Shown one piece after another: positions 9,240 through 17,032 of a DNA stretch of 64,000 bases (position 1 is the stretch's first letter; each line of letters begins with the position of its first letter). The notes below the pieces were generated by a model that was not told the DNA's origin, did not search any database, and was given only the letters and a program-made list of their open reading frames with translations. The translations under genes were made by a program, and so were the position numbers. Source of the stretch: Stenotrophomonas sp. UBA7346 (GTDB lineage Bacteria; Pseudomonadota; Gammaproteobacteria; Xanthomonadales; Xanthomonadaceae); the NCBI GenBank assembly GCA_002471015.1, contig DKPB01000094.1, positions 14,939 to 78,938 on the forward strand. Direction: 5' to 3'.

Positions 9240-10355
9240 ATGGGGGCCATGGTCGACTATCTGCGGCGCATCGCCTTCCTGTGCAGGAAGGAGCTGATCA
9301 CGCTCCTGAAGGAGCCCTCCAGCCGCGCCATGTTGTTTGCGCCGGCGCTGATGCAGGCGCTGTTGTTCGGTTACGGTGCCACTTTCGATCTGCGTCACGT
9401 GCCGTATGCGGTGCTGGACCCGGGGGCCGGCGCAAGTTCAACCGAGCTGCTGGCGCGCCTGGATGGCGCAGGTATCTTCGAGCGACAGGCGGTGTTGCGC
9501 TCGTCCAGCCAGATAGCCGGTTTGATCGACGCCAACGAGGTGTTGCTGGTGATCAGTTTCCCGGCCGACTTCGAGCAACGGCTGGCGGCGGGCCAGCAGG
9601 CGCCGCTGCAATTGATCATGGACGGGCGCAACTCGACCACGGCGGGCGCGGCGGCGGGGCATATCGCCGCCATTGTCAGCAGCTTCAACCAGCAGCGGTC
9701 CGGCACCGCGCAAGGTGTGCAGCTGGTTACCCGCAGCTGGTACAACCCCAACCTGGAGTCGCGTTGGCAGTTGATGCCTGCGCTTATCGCTGCGCTCAGT
9801 ATGCTGCAGACCCTGCTGATCGCCGCCTTGTCGGTGGCGCGCGAACGCGAGCAGGGCACATTCGACCAGTTGCTGGTCACGCCGCTGACGCCGATGCAGA
9901 TTCTCGTTGGCAAGGCGGCGCCGTCGATCCTGGTCGGACTGGTTCAGTCCACCCTCATCCTGCTGGTGATCCGGTTCTGGTTCCATATACCGATGGCAGG
10001 GTCGGTGGGCCTGCTGTATCTGGCGCTGCTGGTGTTCACCATCGCATCGGTGGGCATTGGCCTGTCGATCTCGGCCGTTGCAGCCAACATGCAGCAGGCC
10101 ATGCTCTATACCTTCCTGTTGATCATGCCCTTGATGCTGTTGTCCGGCCTGATGACGCCGGTGGCCAACATGCCCAAGGCGCTGCAGCTGGCAACCTATG
10201 CCAATCCATTGCGGTTCGGCATAGACCTGGTCCGCCGGGTGTACCTGGAGGGTGCTGGTCTGCAGGAGATCGGCTTCAACTTCGTTCCCATGCTGGTAGT
10301 AGCGGCGATCACGCTGCCGCTGGCGGCATGGCTGTTCCGCAATCGGCTTACCTAG
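9240..10355 (+). CDS. ybhR: ABC-2 type permease (YbhR-like)
   Basis: A 371-residue second permease with the same layout as its neighbour: an N-terminal helix, a periplasmic domain, then helices beginning near LMPALIAALSMLQTLLIAAL and the REREQGTFDQLLVTPLTP coupling motif. The ATG at 9240 lies 1 nt after the previous stop; the ATG at 9249 is an alternative. It forms the heterodimeric channel with the YbhS-like protein. Confidence 0.91.
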   Translation: MGAMVDYLRRIAFLCRKELITLLKEPSSRAMLFAPALMQALLFGYGATFDLRHVPYAVLDPGAGASSTELLARLDGAGIFERQAVLRSSSQIAGLIDANEVLLVISFPADFEQRLAAGQQAPLQLIMDGRNSTTAGAAAGHIAAIVSSFNQQRSGTAQGVQLVTRSWYNPNLESRWQLMPALIAALSMLQTLLIAALSVAREREQGTFDQLLVTPLTPMQILVGKAAPSILVGLVQSTLILLVIRFWFHIPMAGSVGLLYLALLVFTIASVGIGLSISAVAANMQQAMLYTFLLIMPLMLLSGLMTPVANMPKALQLATYANPLRFGIDLVRRVYLEGAGLQEIGFNFVPMLVVAAITLPLAAWLFRNRLT

Positions 10356-10365
10356 GATGTGCTCC

Positions 10366-11865
10366 ATGTCTTCATTCCTGCCACGTGGCGTGTTCCTGGT
10401 GCCGGCCCTGCTGGCAGGGGTGCTGGGCGGATGTGCGGTTGGTCCGGATTTCGTCCGTCCCGGTAGCCCCGCCCCCGATGACTGGTCGCAGTGGCGCGAC
10501 GGTGACGCCCTGTTGCAGCCCGCGTTGGACGGCACGGCGCTGCAGCCCCAGTGGTGGACGCAGTTGTCCGATCCGGTGCTGGACCAACTGCAACGCGATG
10601 CGCTGTCCGCCAGCCCCGACCTGCGCACGGCCGCGCTGCACTTCGCCCAGGCACGCGCGCAACGCAGCACGGTGGCGGCGCAACGTGGGGTGACAGCCTC
10701 GGTGTCGGGCTCGGCGGCGCGCCAGCGGCAAAGCGAAAATGGCGCCGGTACCCGCATGCTGGATATTCTCAGTAATGACAGCAGCACGTTGAAGCAGTTG
10801 CTGGCCGAGCCTTTCAACCTTTACCAGGCAGGGTTTGATGCATCCTGGGAGTTGGATCTGTGGGGCAGGGTGCGTCGCTCGGTCGAAGCCGCGGACGCCG
10901 GCGTGGCCCAACAGGCAGCCTTACTTGATCTGGCCCGGCAGAGCGTGACCAGTGAGGTGGCGCGCAACTATGTACAGCTGCGCGGCACGCAGCAGCAGAT
11001 CGCATTGGCACGTGAGGATATCGGTGCGCTGGAGGAGCGGCTGCAGTTGCTGCAGGCGCGGGTGGATGGCGGCCTCGACGATCACCTGGATCTGGATCGC
11101 CAGCAGGCCGACGTTGCCGCCATCCGTGCACGCCTGCCGCTGCTGTTGGCCGAGGAAGCAGCGGCCGGCAATCAGCTGGCACTGTTGTTGGGACAACGCC
11201 CGGGTGCACTGCGACAGCGTTTGGTGCCGGTCTTGGCAGCCGATGACCGCTTGCCGGACCTGGCATTGGGCCTGCCGTCGGAACTGGCAAAGCGGCGGCC
11301 AGACATCCGCGCCGCAGAGGCACGCCTGCACCAGGCCACGGCCAGTATCGGGGTGGCCAAGGCCGACCTGTATCCCAGCATCCGCCTGGGCGCCAAATTC
11401 GGTTACGAGTCGTACCTTTCGGGTGAGTTTTCCGATTGGGGCAGCCGCATCTGGTCGGTGGGGCCAGTGTTGAACCTGCCATTGTTCGATCATGGCCGGC
11501 GCAAGAGCGTGGTGCAGCTTCGCCAGCTGGAACAGCAGGAGGCCGCCGTGACCTATCAGAAGACCGTGCTGCAGGCCTGGCAGGAGATCGACAATGCCCT
11601 CAACGCCTATGCCGCGGCACAGCACCAGCGCGCACAGCTGCGTGTACGCGAGCAGGCAACGCTGGATGCCTATCGCATTGCCCAGGCGCGCCGCGACGCG
11701 GGTCTGATCGATTTTCTCAGCGTGCTGGATGCGCGCCGCAGCTATCTGCAGACGCGGCGCGAGCTGGTGGATGGCGACGCGGCGCTGCGCACCCAGTTCA
11801 TTGCCTTGAACAAGGCGCTGGGCAACGGGCCATTGGCTGGGATTGAGCCCGTGCCTTCCCGCTGA
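10366..11865 (+). CDS. NodT-type outer-membrane efflux lipoprotein (TolC-like)
   Basis: A 499-residue outer-membrane factor. The signal peptide ends in a lipobox (AGVLGGC), followed by AVGPDFVRP, typical of the NodT/OprM class. Two repeated alpha-helical/beta-strand halves follow (first FDASWELDLWGRVRRSVEAA, second FGYESYLSGEFSDWGSRIWSVG). The ATG at 10366 is preferred over 10357 because AGGA lies 8 nt upstream. Having its own outer-membrane factor at the end of a YbhGFSR-like operon makes a complete tripartite pump. Confidence 0.93.
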   Translation: MSSFLPRGVFLVPALLAGVLGGCAVGPDFVRPGSPAPDDWSQWRDGDALLQPALDGTALQPQWWTQLSDPVLDQLQRDALSASPDLRTAALHFAQARAQRSTVAAQRGVTASVSGSAARQRQSENGAGTRMLDILSNDSSTLKQLLAEPFNLYQAGFDASWELDLWGRVRRSVEAADAGVAQQAALLDLARQSVTSEVARNYVQLRGTQQQIALAREDIGALEERLQLLQARVDGGLDDHLDLDRQQADVAAIRARLPLLLAEEAAAGNQLALLLGQRPGALRQRLVPVLAADDRLPDLALGLPSELAKRRPDIRAAEARLHQATASIGVAKADLYPSIRLGAKFGYESYLSGEFSDWGSRIWSVGPVLNLPLFDHGRRKSVVQLRQLEQQEAAVTYQKTVLQAWQEIDNALNAYAAAQHQRAQLRVREQATLDAYRIAQARRDAGLIDFLSVLDARRSYLQTRRELVDGDAALRTQFIALNKALGNGPLAGIEPVPSR

Positions 11866-11952
11866 GCAGATGCCGCGGGCGAGCGGTGCCAGAAGCCTGG
11901 CGATGGCGTCCCTTGCAGCAGGGGATATGTTGGAGGCAATGCGCGTTGTGAT

Positions 11953-12579
11953 TCATTGCCGTTGAGGGTTCGACCTCACGGGTCTACGCGATACGCAGGG
12001 ATTGCCTGGCACGGACCAGCGCCAGGGAAAGTCCATCGCCTTGGATATCCCGACCCGTGGGCCGACCAAGGGCGTCGAGGGCGGGGCTGTTGCATCGGAT
12101 GCGATGAGGATGCCAGCGTCGCCACGCACCAGGTCCGCGCCGTCGAAGGAGCGGTTGATTCCAAAGGCCTGCGACAGCTTGCCTGGTCCACTGGCCAGGT
12201 CGGCGGGGCGCTTGGCCGCGGGCCGTGCCGCGTACATCAGGTCGAGATGGTGCAGGGGCTCGGCCGCCCGCAGCAGCACGCCAACTCCTTCACCCACCTC
12301 CCCGCAAACGGCATTGCTACCCCAATGCATGCCGTAGGTGAAGTAGACATACAGATGGCCAGGCGGGCCGAACATCGTGGCGTTGCGCGCGGTCTTGCCA
12401 CGGTAGGAGTGCGCTGCCGGATCTTCGCTGCCGGCATAAGCTTCGACTTCGACGATGCGGGCGCAGCGACCATCCGCCCGTACCAGCAGCTTGTTCAGAA
12501 GCTCGGGGGCAACCAGGGCAGGGTGACGGCGATAGAACGCACGCGACAATACTTCAAACCCTGCAATCGATACATCCAC
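11953..12579 (-). CDS. 3-methyladenine DNA glycosylase (AAG/Mpg family)
   Basis: A 208-residue base-excision enzyme that removes alkylated purines. Family motifs: LVRADGRCARIVEVEAYAG (catalytic Glu region), HSYRGKTARNATMFGPPGH, LYVYFTYGMHWGSN and LASGPGKLSQAFGI. The GTG at 12577-12579 is preferred: AAGGTGG lies just upstream and it gives the normal family length of about 200, whereas the frame extends 27 codons further with no motif content. It lies 90 nt after the c-di-GMP gene on the same strand and converges on the efflux operon. Confidence 0.92.
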   Translation of the reverse strand: MDVSIAGFEVLSRAFYRRHPALVAPELLNKLLVRADGRCARIVEVEAYAGSEDPAAHSYRGKTARNATMFGPPGHLYVYFTYGMHWGSNAVCGEVGEGVGVLLRAAEPLHHLDLMYAARPAAKRPADLASGPGKLSQAFGINRSFDGADLVRGDAGILIASDATAPPSTPLVGPRVGISKAMDFPWRWSVPGNPCVSRRPVRSNPQRQ

Positions 12580-12669
12580 GGTGATCCACCTTGTGCCTGC
12601 CAGCTGCCTACACCTTACGCCATGGCGCTGCCTGCGGCGCATGGCTACGCAAGCGTGCATGCCGGCGCC

Positions 12670-15321
12670 TTAGCGCTGGAACAACACCCGTTCCGGCCGG
12701 TGCAGGCCAAAACCCTGGCCGTAATCCACCCCGAGTGAGCGGGCGGCGTCGCACAGGTGGGCATTGCTCACGCCCTCGGCGATGACCTTCAAACCCCTTT
12801 GGTGGCCGATCTGGGCAATTGCGCTGATGATGGTATGACTGATGGGGTCGTCGTCCAGGTCGCGGATGAAGCTGCGATCGATCTTGATCATGTCCAATGG
12901 CAGGTTTTTCAGGTAGCCGAACGAGGACATGCCGGCGCCAAAATCGTCCAGCGCGATACTGCAACCTGCCTGGCGCAAGCGCTCGACCACGGCAACCACC
13001 TTCAGCAGGTTGCGTACCGCTACCGTCTCCGTGATCTCGAAGCACAACGCCTGCGCCGGCACCCCATGCAGGTCGATGCAGGCAAGAATGAAGTCGGCCA
13101 GGCCTTCATCTTCGATGCTGGCCCCGGACAGATTGATGGCACAGCTGCCCAGGCTGGCCACCGTGGGGTGCAGGCGGGTGAAGTTGGACAGCGCGGTGCG
13201 TATCACCCAGCGATCAATTGCCGGCATCAGCCCATAGCGCTCGGCCGCGGGCAGGAAAGCACCCGGCAATACGATGTCACCGTCCTCGTCGCGCAGCCGT
13301 AGCAGCAGTTCGATGTTGGTACTGCTGTCGTGGCCATCCAGCGAGATGATCTGCTGGTAGTCCAGCAGCAGGCGGTCCTGCTCCATGGCCCAGCGCAGGC
13401 GGTTGGCCCATTCCATTTCGCCCTGGCGCTGGCTGGTTTCATCATCCTCGCGATAGACGTGGATACGGTTGCGGCCGTTCTCCTTGGCCAGGTAGCAGGC
13501 CGTGTCGGCCCACGCCAGCAGATCCTTCAAGGTGGGCACCTGTTGATCGATCAGCACCATGCCGATGCTGCAGGTGACTTTGTAGCTGCGGCCCTGCCAG
13601 GAGAACATCAGTGCCTCGATGCAACGGCGCAGGCGCTCGCCGAGTTCCAGCGCACCGTCGGCGTCTGCATGGAAGGTCAGCAGCCCGAACTCGTCACCGC
13701 CCAGGCGTGCCAGCACATCGCCACCGCGCAGCTGCTGCTGCATGGTCAGCGCAAGCTGTTCAAGCAACTGGTCACCGGCCATATGCCCGGATACGTCGTT
13801 GATCAGTTTGAACTGGTCCAGGTCGATGTACAGCATGGCGCAGGAGCCGCAGGTGCGGGCGGTTCCATGTTCGCGCAATGCGTCCTCCACCCGGCGCTCG
13901 AACTCCCGTCGGTTGTACAGGCCGGTGAGCGCGTCGTGGGCGGCCTGGTAGCTCAGCCGGTCAGTCAGTTCGCGCTGCTCGGATATATCGGTGGCCACCA
14001 TCAATAGATGCGGGACCCCATCCATATCCACCTCGGCGACGGAGGCATTGGCCCAGAAGCTGCTGCCATCCAGTGCCAGCAGCTCGGCCTCCAGGTGGTT
14101 CCAGCCGGTGTGGTTGTCGCTGGCATCGCGGATGCTGGCCTGCAGCCTCTGGTCGGCGAAAAGTGCGGACAACTGCAGGCCGGTGGCATCGCCCAGCCGC
14201 AGGCGGGCGGCCTGGTTGGCGTAGACGATATGCCAATCGCGGACGTCTGCCAGCAGCACCAGTGCAGGCAGCAGTTCGTTGAGCGTGCGGAACCGGCGTT
14301 CGCTCTCGCGATAGCGCGCGCTCATCTGCGCGCCCAGCGCCAGTGCTTTGCGGCGGGTGACGGCCAGTGACCAGAGCAGGGCCGACAGAAGCAAGCTGAT
14401 GATGCCGCCGCCGATGAGGATGGATGGCAGACTTCCCCACTCCATCGGCTGCGGCCGCGGCAGCATTTCCACACGCCACTGGCGGCCACCAAAAACGAGC
14501 GTCCGCACGAGGGCGGGGTGGTCGGTGCTCGTGTCGGTGTTCGAGTCGTAAAACGGAGCAGCGCCGGCCGCAGCGTCGCTGATACGTACACGAAAGCCGT
14601 CCATTACCGAGGGCGAAAGTGCCGCTTCCACCAGGGGTTGCAGGCGGATGCCCACAGCCAATGCGCCGATCTCGCGCAGTCGGCGCTGCTCAATGGTGGT
14701 CGGTGTTGGACCGTTGGAATACACCGGCAGGCGCAGGGTGACGCCGAGCGGGCTCTGTCCGGGCTGAGCGTTCTGGCGTAATACGAAAGGCGCGGACATC
14801 ACCACCGAATCGCTGTCACGCGCACTCCGCAAAGCGGCCAGGTTGGCCTTCTGGGTGACCATGTCAAAACCCAGCAGGGATGTATTGGCCTGATAAGGCG
14901 ACACCATCGCATAGCGATAGGCCAGCGTTGGGCTTGCTGAACCGGCGATTGCATGGCGGCTTGCAAATGCAAGCGAGGTATACGGGCCCGGCTCACGCGT
15001 GCTGAGAAGGCGCTCGTAGTATTGCTCAAACTGCGTCTGGTCCATGTCGTCGTTGGCCAGGAACAGTGTCTGCATGGCCCGCAATATGGAGGCTGCCCGC
15101 TCCAACGGCATGTGCAGCTGCGATACGCCGGCATCGGCCAGATTGCGCTCGGCCTCCTTGCCGCGCTGATGCAGATCCCGCCACTCGCGCACGCCCAGCA
15201 GCACGGTGCAGGCAAGCCCGAACAATAAACCGCAGAGCGCCCAGATGAGCGGGGAGACGCCGCGACCTGGTGGCGACAAGGGAAGTACAGGTTCGGATTG
15301 GAGCTGGTTGGTGTTCTTCAC
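12670..15321 (-). CDS. Membrane c-di-GMP protein: CHASE-PAS-GGDEF-EAL
   Basis: An 883-residue inner-membrane protein. A first membrane helix (about residues 25-44), a periplasmic CHASE-like sensor (about 60-290) and a second helix (about 297-322) precede a PAS domain (about 340-450), GGDEF and EAL domains. The GGDEF motif is intact (541-545), with an RxxD inhibitory site (RGGD) five residues before it. The EAL signature reads ELL (671-673), but NLSG, the ITET glutamate, DDFGAG, KIDRSF, AEGV and YGQGF are retained. It probably makes c-di-GMP and may degrade it. Long divergent gap to the cls-like gene. Confidence 0.92.
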   Translation of the reverse strand: MKNTNQLQSEPVLPLSPPGRGVSPLIWALCGLLFGLACTVLLGVREWRDLHQRGKEAERNLADAGVSQLHMPLERAASILRAMQTLFLANDDMDQTQFEQYYERLLSTREPGPYTSLAFASRHAIAGSASPTLAYRYAMVSPYQANTSLLGFDMVTQKANLAALRSARDSDSVVMSAPFVLRQNAQPGQSPLGVTLRLPVYSNGPTPTTIEQRRLREIGALAVGIRLQPLVEAALSPSVMDGFRVRISDAAAGAAPFYDSNTDTSTDHPALVRTLVFGGRQWRVEMLPRPQPMEWGSLPSILIGGGIISLLLSALLWSLAVTRRKALALGAQMSARYRESERRFRTLNELLPALVLLADVRDWHIVYANQAARLRLGDATGLQLSALFADQRLQASIRDASDNHTGWNHLEAELLALDGSSFWANASVAEVDMDGVPHLLMVATDISEQRELTDRLSYQAAHDALTGLYNRREFERRVEDALREHGTARTCGSCAMLYIDLDQFKLINDVSGHMAGDQLLEQLALTMQQQLRGGDVLARLGGDEFGLLTFHADADGALELGERLRRCIEALMFSWQGRSYKVTCSIGMVLIDQQVPTLKDLLAWADTACYLAKENGRNRIHVYREDDETSQRQGEMEWANRLRWAMEQDRLLLDYQQIISLDGHDSSTNIELLLRLRDEDGDIVLPGAFLPAAERYGLMPAIDRWVIRTALSNFTRLHPTVASLGSCAINLSGASIEDEGLADFILACIDLHGVPAQALCFEITETVAVRNLLKVVAVVERLRQAGCSIALDDFGAGMSSFGYLKNLPLDMIKIDRSFIRDLDDDPISHTIISAIAQIGHQRGLKVIAEGVSNAHLCDAARSLGVDYGQGFGLHRPERVLFQR

Positions 15322-15561
15322 GACCCTGGCTTGCTCCTGCGTTGTGTTGGGCTGCTGGCCCGGCTCCTCGATAAGGTGCGACGACCGCTAAGTCATCGCA
15401 GACCCATGAACGGTAGTGAATCGATCCCCCACGTTCCGTGATGCAGCTCCCGTGACCCACATCAGGGAGGAATATCGGCGTTCCCCGCTTCATCTTTATA
15501 GCGCTGCATTGACCAAGCCCGCGGGCTGGAAAGCAGCGGCTGCTGGCTGCTTTCACATTGC

Positions 15562-15580
15562 AACGACCACCATGGTCGTT
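15562..15580. promoter_or_regulatory. Inverted repeat upstream of cls-like gene
   Basis: AACGACCA (15562-15569) and TGGTCGTT (15573-15580) form a perfect 8-bp inverted repeat around CCA. It ends 34 bp before the chosen cls start, a position suited to an operator or a translation-blocking hairpin. No protein can be assigned. Confidence 0.35.
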
Positions 15581-15614
15581 AGCTTCCTACTCCGCCCCTT
15601 GCGGGAACACCCCC

Positions 15615-16907
15615 ATGTCCTCCGGCTGGAGTCGCAAGCGAATGGCCTGGACGATCCTGGCGAGCATCATTGTCACCTTGCTGGTGGCGGTGGTGGCAAT
15701 GAACTTCAAAACCTCGGAAAAAAAGCTCGAACGTAAGATCGAGCATCTCTACGCGACCGACAGCCCCCAGTTCCGCCGGGAAATGGGCGTGCTGCTTGGG
15801 CCGGGGCTGGTGCCGGGCAACAAAGTAACCGATCTGGAGAACGGCGACGAGATATTCCCGGCGATGCTGGACGCAATCCGTTCGGCGCGGTCCACCATCA
15901 CCTTCGAAACCTATATCTACTGGTCCGGCACGATCGGTCAGGCGTTCGCCGATGCCTTGGCCGAGCGCGCCCGGGCCGGGGTGAAGGTGAAGGTGATGGT
16001 GGACTGGATGGGCAGCCTGAAGATGGAGAACAGCCTGCTGCAACAGATCCAGGACGCCGGCGTGGAGGTGCATCAGTATCGGCCACTGAAGTGGTACAAC
16101 CTTGGCCGGCTGAACAACCGAACGCACCGCAAGCTGCTGGTGGTGGACGGCAAGTTGGGTTTCACCGGGGGTGTCGGCGTTGCCGACCAATGGAGTGGCC
16201 ATGCCCAGGACGGAGAGCATTGGCGCGACCTGCACTTCAGGATCGAAGGCCCGGTGGTGGCGCAGATACAGGCGGCTTTCAACGACAACTGGATCAAGAC
16301 GGTGGGGGTTGTCCTCAATGGGCCGGAGTACTTTCCGGCCGTTGCACCGGCAGGGGAGATGGACGCCCATATGTTCGTTGCTTCGCCATCGGGTGGCAGC
16401 GAGAGCATGCATTTGATGTACCTGATGGCTATCGCGGCAGCGGAGCACAGCATCGATCTGCAGGCCGCATACTTCGTGCCTGATGACCTGATCATCAAGG
16501 CACTGATCACCGCGCGCCAGCGCGGGGTGCGCGTGCGCATCACCGTGCCGGGCAAGCACATCGACTCGGAGACCGTACGCTTGGCCTCCAAGGCGCACTG
16601 GGGTGAGCTGCTGGCAGCGGGTATCGAGATCTACGAATACCAGCCAACGATGATGCACAACAAACTGTTGATCGTGGACCGGTTGATGACGTCGGTGGGC
16701 TCGACCAACTTCGACGTGCGCAGTTTCCGGCTCAATGACGAAGCCAGCCTGAACATCTACGACGCGGCGTTTGCCGCGCGCATGAGCGAGGTGTTCGAAG
16801 CGGACCTGAAACCTACAGTGCAATACACCTACGCCATGTGGCAGCGGCGCCCGCTCAGGGAGAAGCTGGTGGAGAAGTTCATCCTGCCGATGAAGTCGCA
16901 GCTGTGA
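15615..16907 (+). CDS. Cardiolipin synthase-like phospholipase D protein
   Basis: A 430-residue protein with one N-terminal membrane helix (about residues 9-29) and two PLD domains. The catalytic HKD motifs are intact: HRKLLVVDGKLGFTGG (His171) and HNKLLIVDRLMTSVGSTN (His348). This is the ClsA/ClsB layout; expected reaction is phosphatidyl transfer to make cardiolipin at the inner membrane. The ATG at 15615 is chosen because it opens directly into the membrane anchor; an in-frame ATG at 15558 would add 19 residues spanning the inverted repeat. Single-gene unit, converging on the fusion gene. Confidence 0.88.
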   Translation: MSSGWSRKRMAWTILASIIVTLLVAVVAMNFKTSEKKLERKIEHLYATDSPQFRREMGVLLGPGLVPGNKVTDLENGDEIFPAMLDAIRSARSTITFETYIYWSGTIGQAFADALAERARAGVKVKVMVDWMGSLKMENSLLQQIQDAGVEVHQYRPLKWYNLGRLNNRTHRKLLVVDGKLGFTGGVGVADQWSGHAQDGEHWRDLHFRIEGPVVAQIQAAFNDNWIKTVGVVLNGPEYFPAVAPAGEMDAHMFVASPSGGSESMHLMYLMAIAAAEHSIDLQAAYFVPDDLIIKALITARQRGVRVRITVPGKHIDSETVRLASKAHWGELLAAGIEIYEYQPTMMHNKLLIVDRLMTSVGSTNFDVRSFRLNDEASLNIYDAAFAARMSEVFEADLKPTVQYTYAMWQRRPLREKLVEKFILPMKSQL

Positions 16908-17032
16908 GCTGTATGCGACGCGCTCTGCAGCGTAATCAGGTAGCGCCCGCCGGTCTGCCTTTGCAGCGTCGAAAGCCGAAGCAGGGCTGGGCGCGCTGGG
17001 ATCGGCTCGATCCTGGTGAAGGCAGCCAGGTG

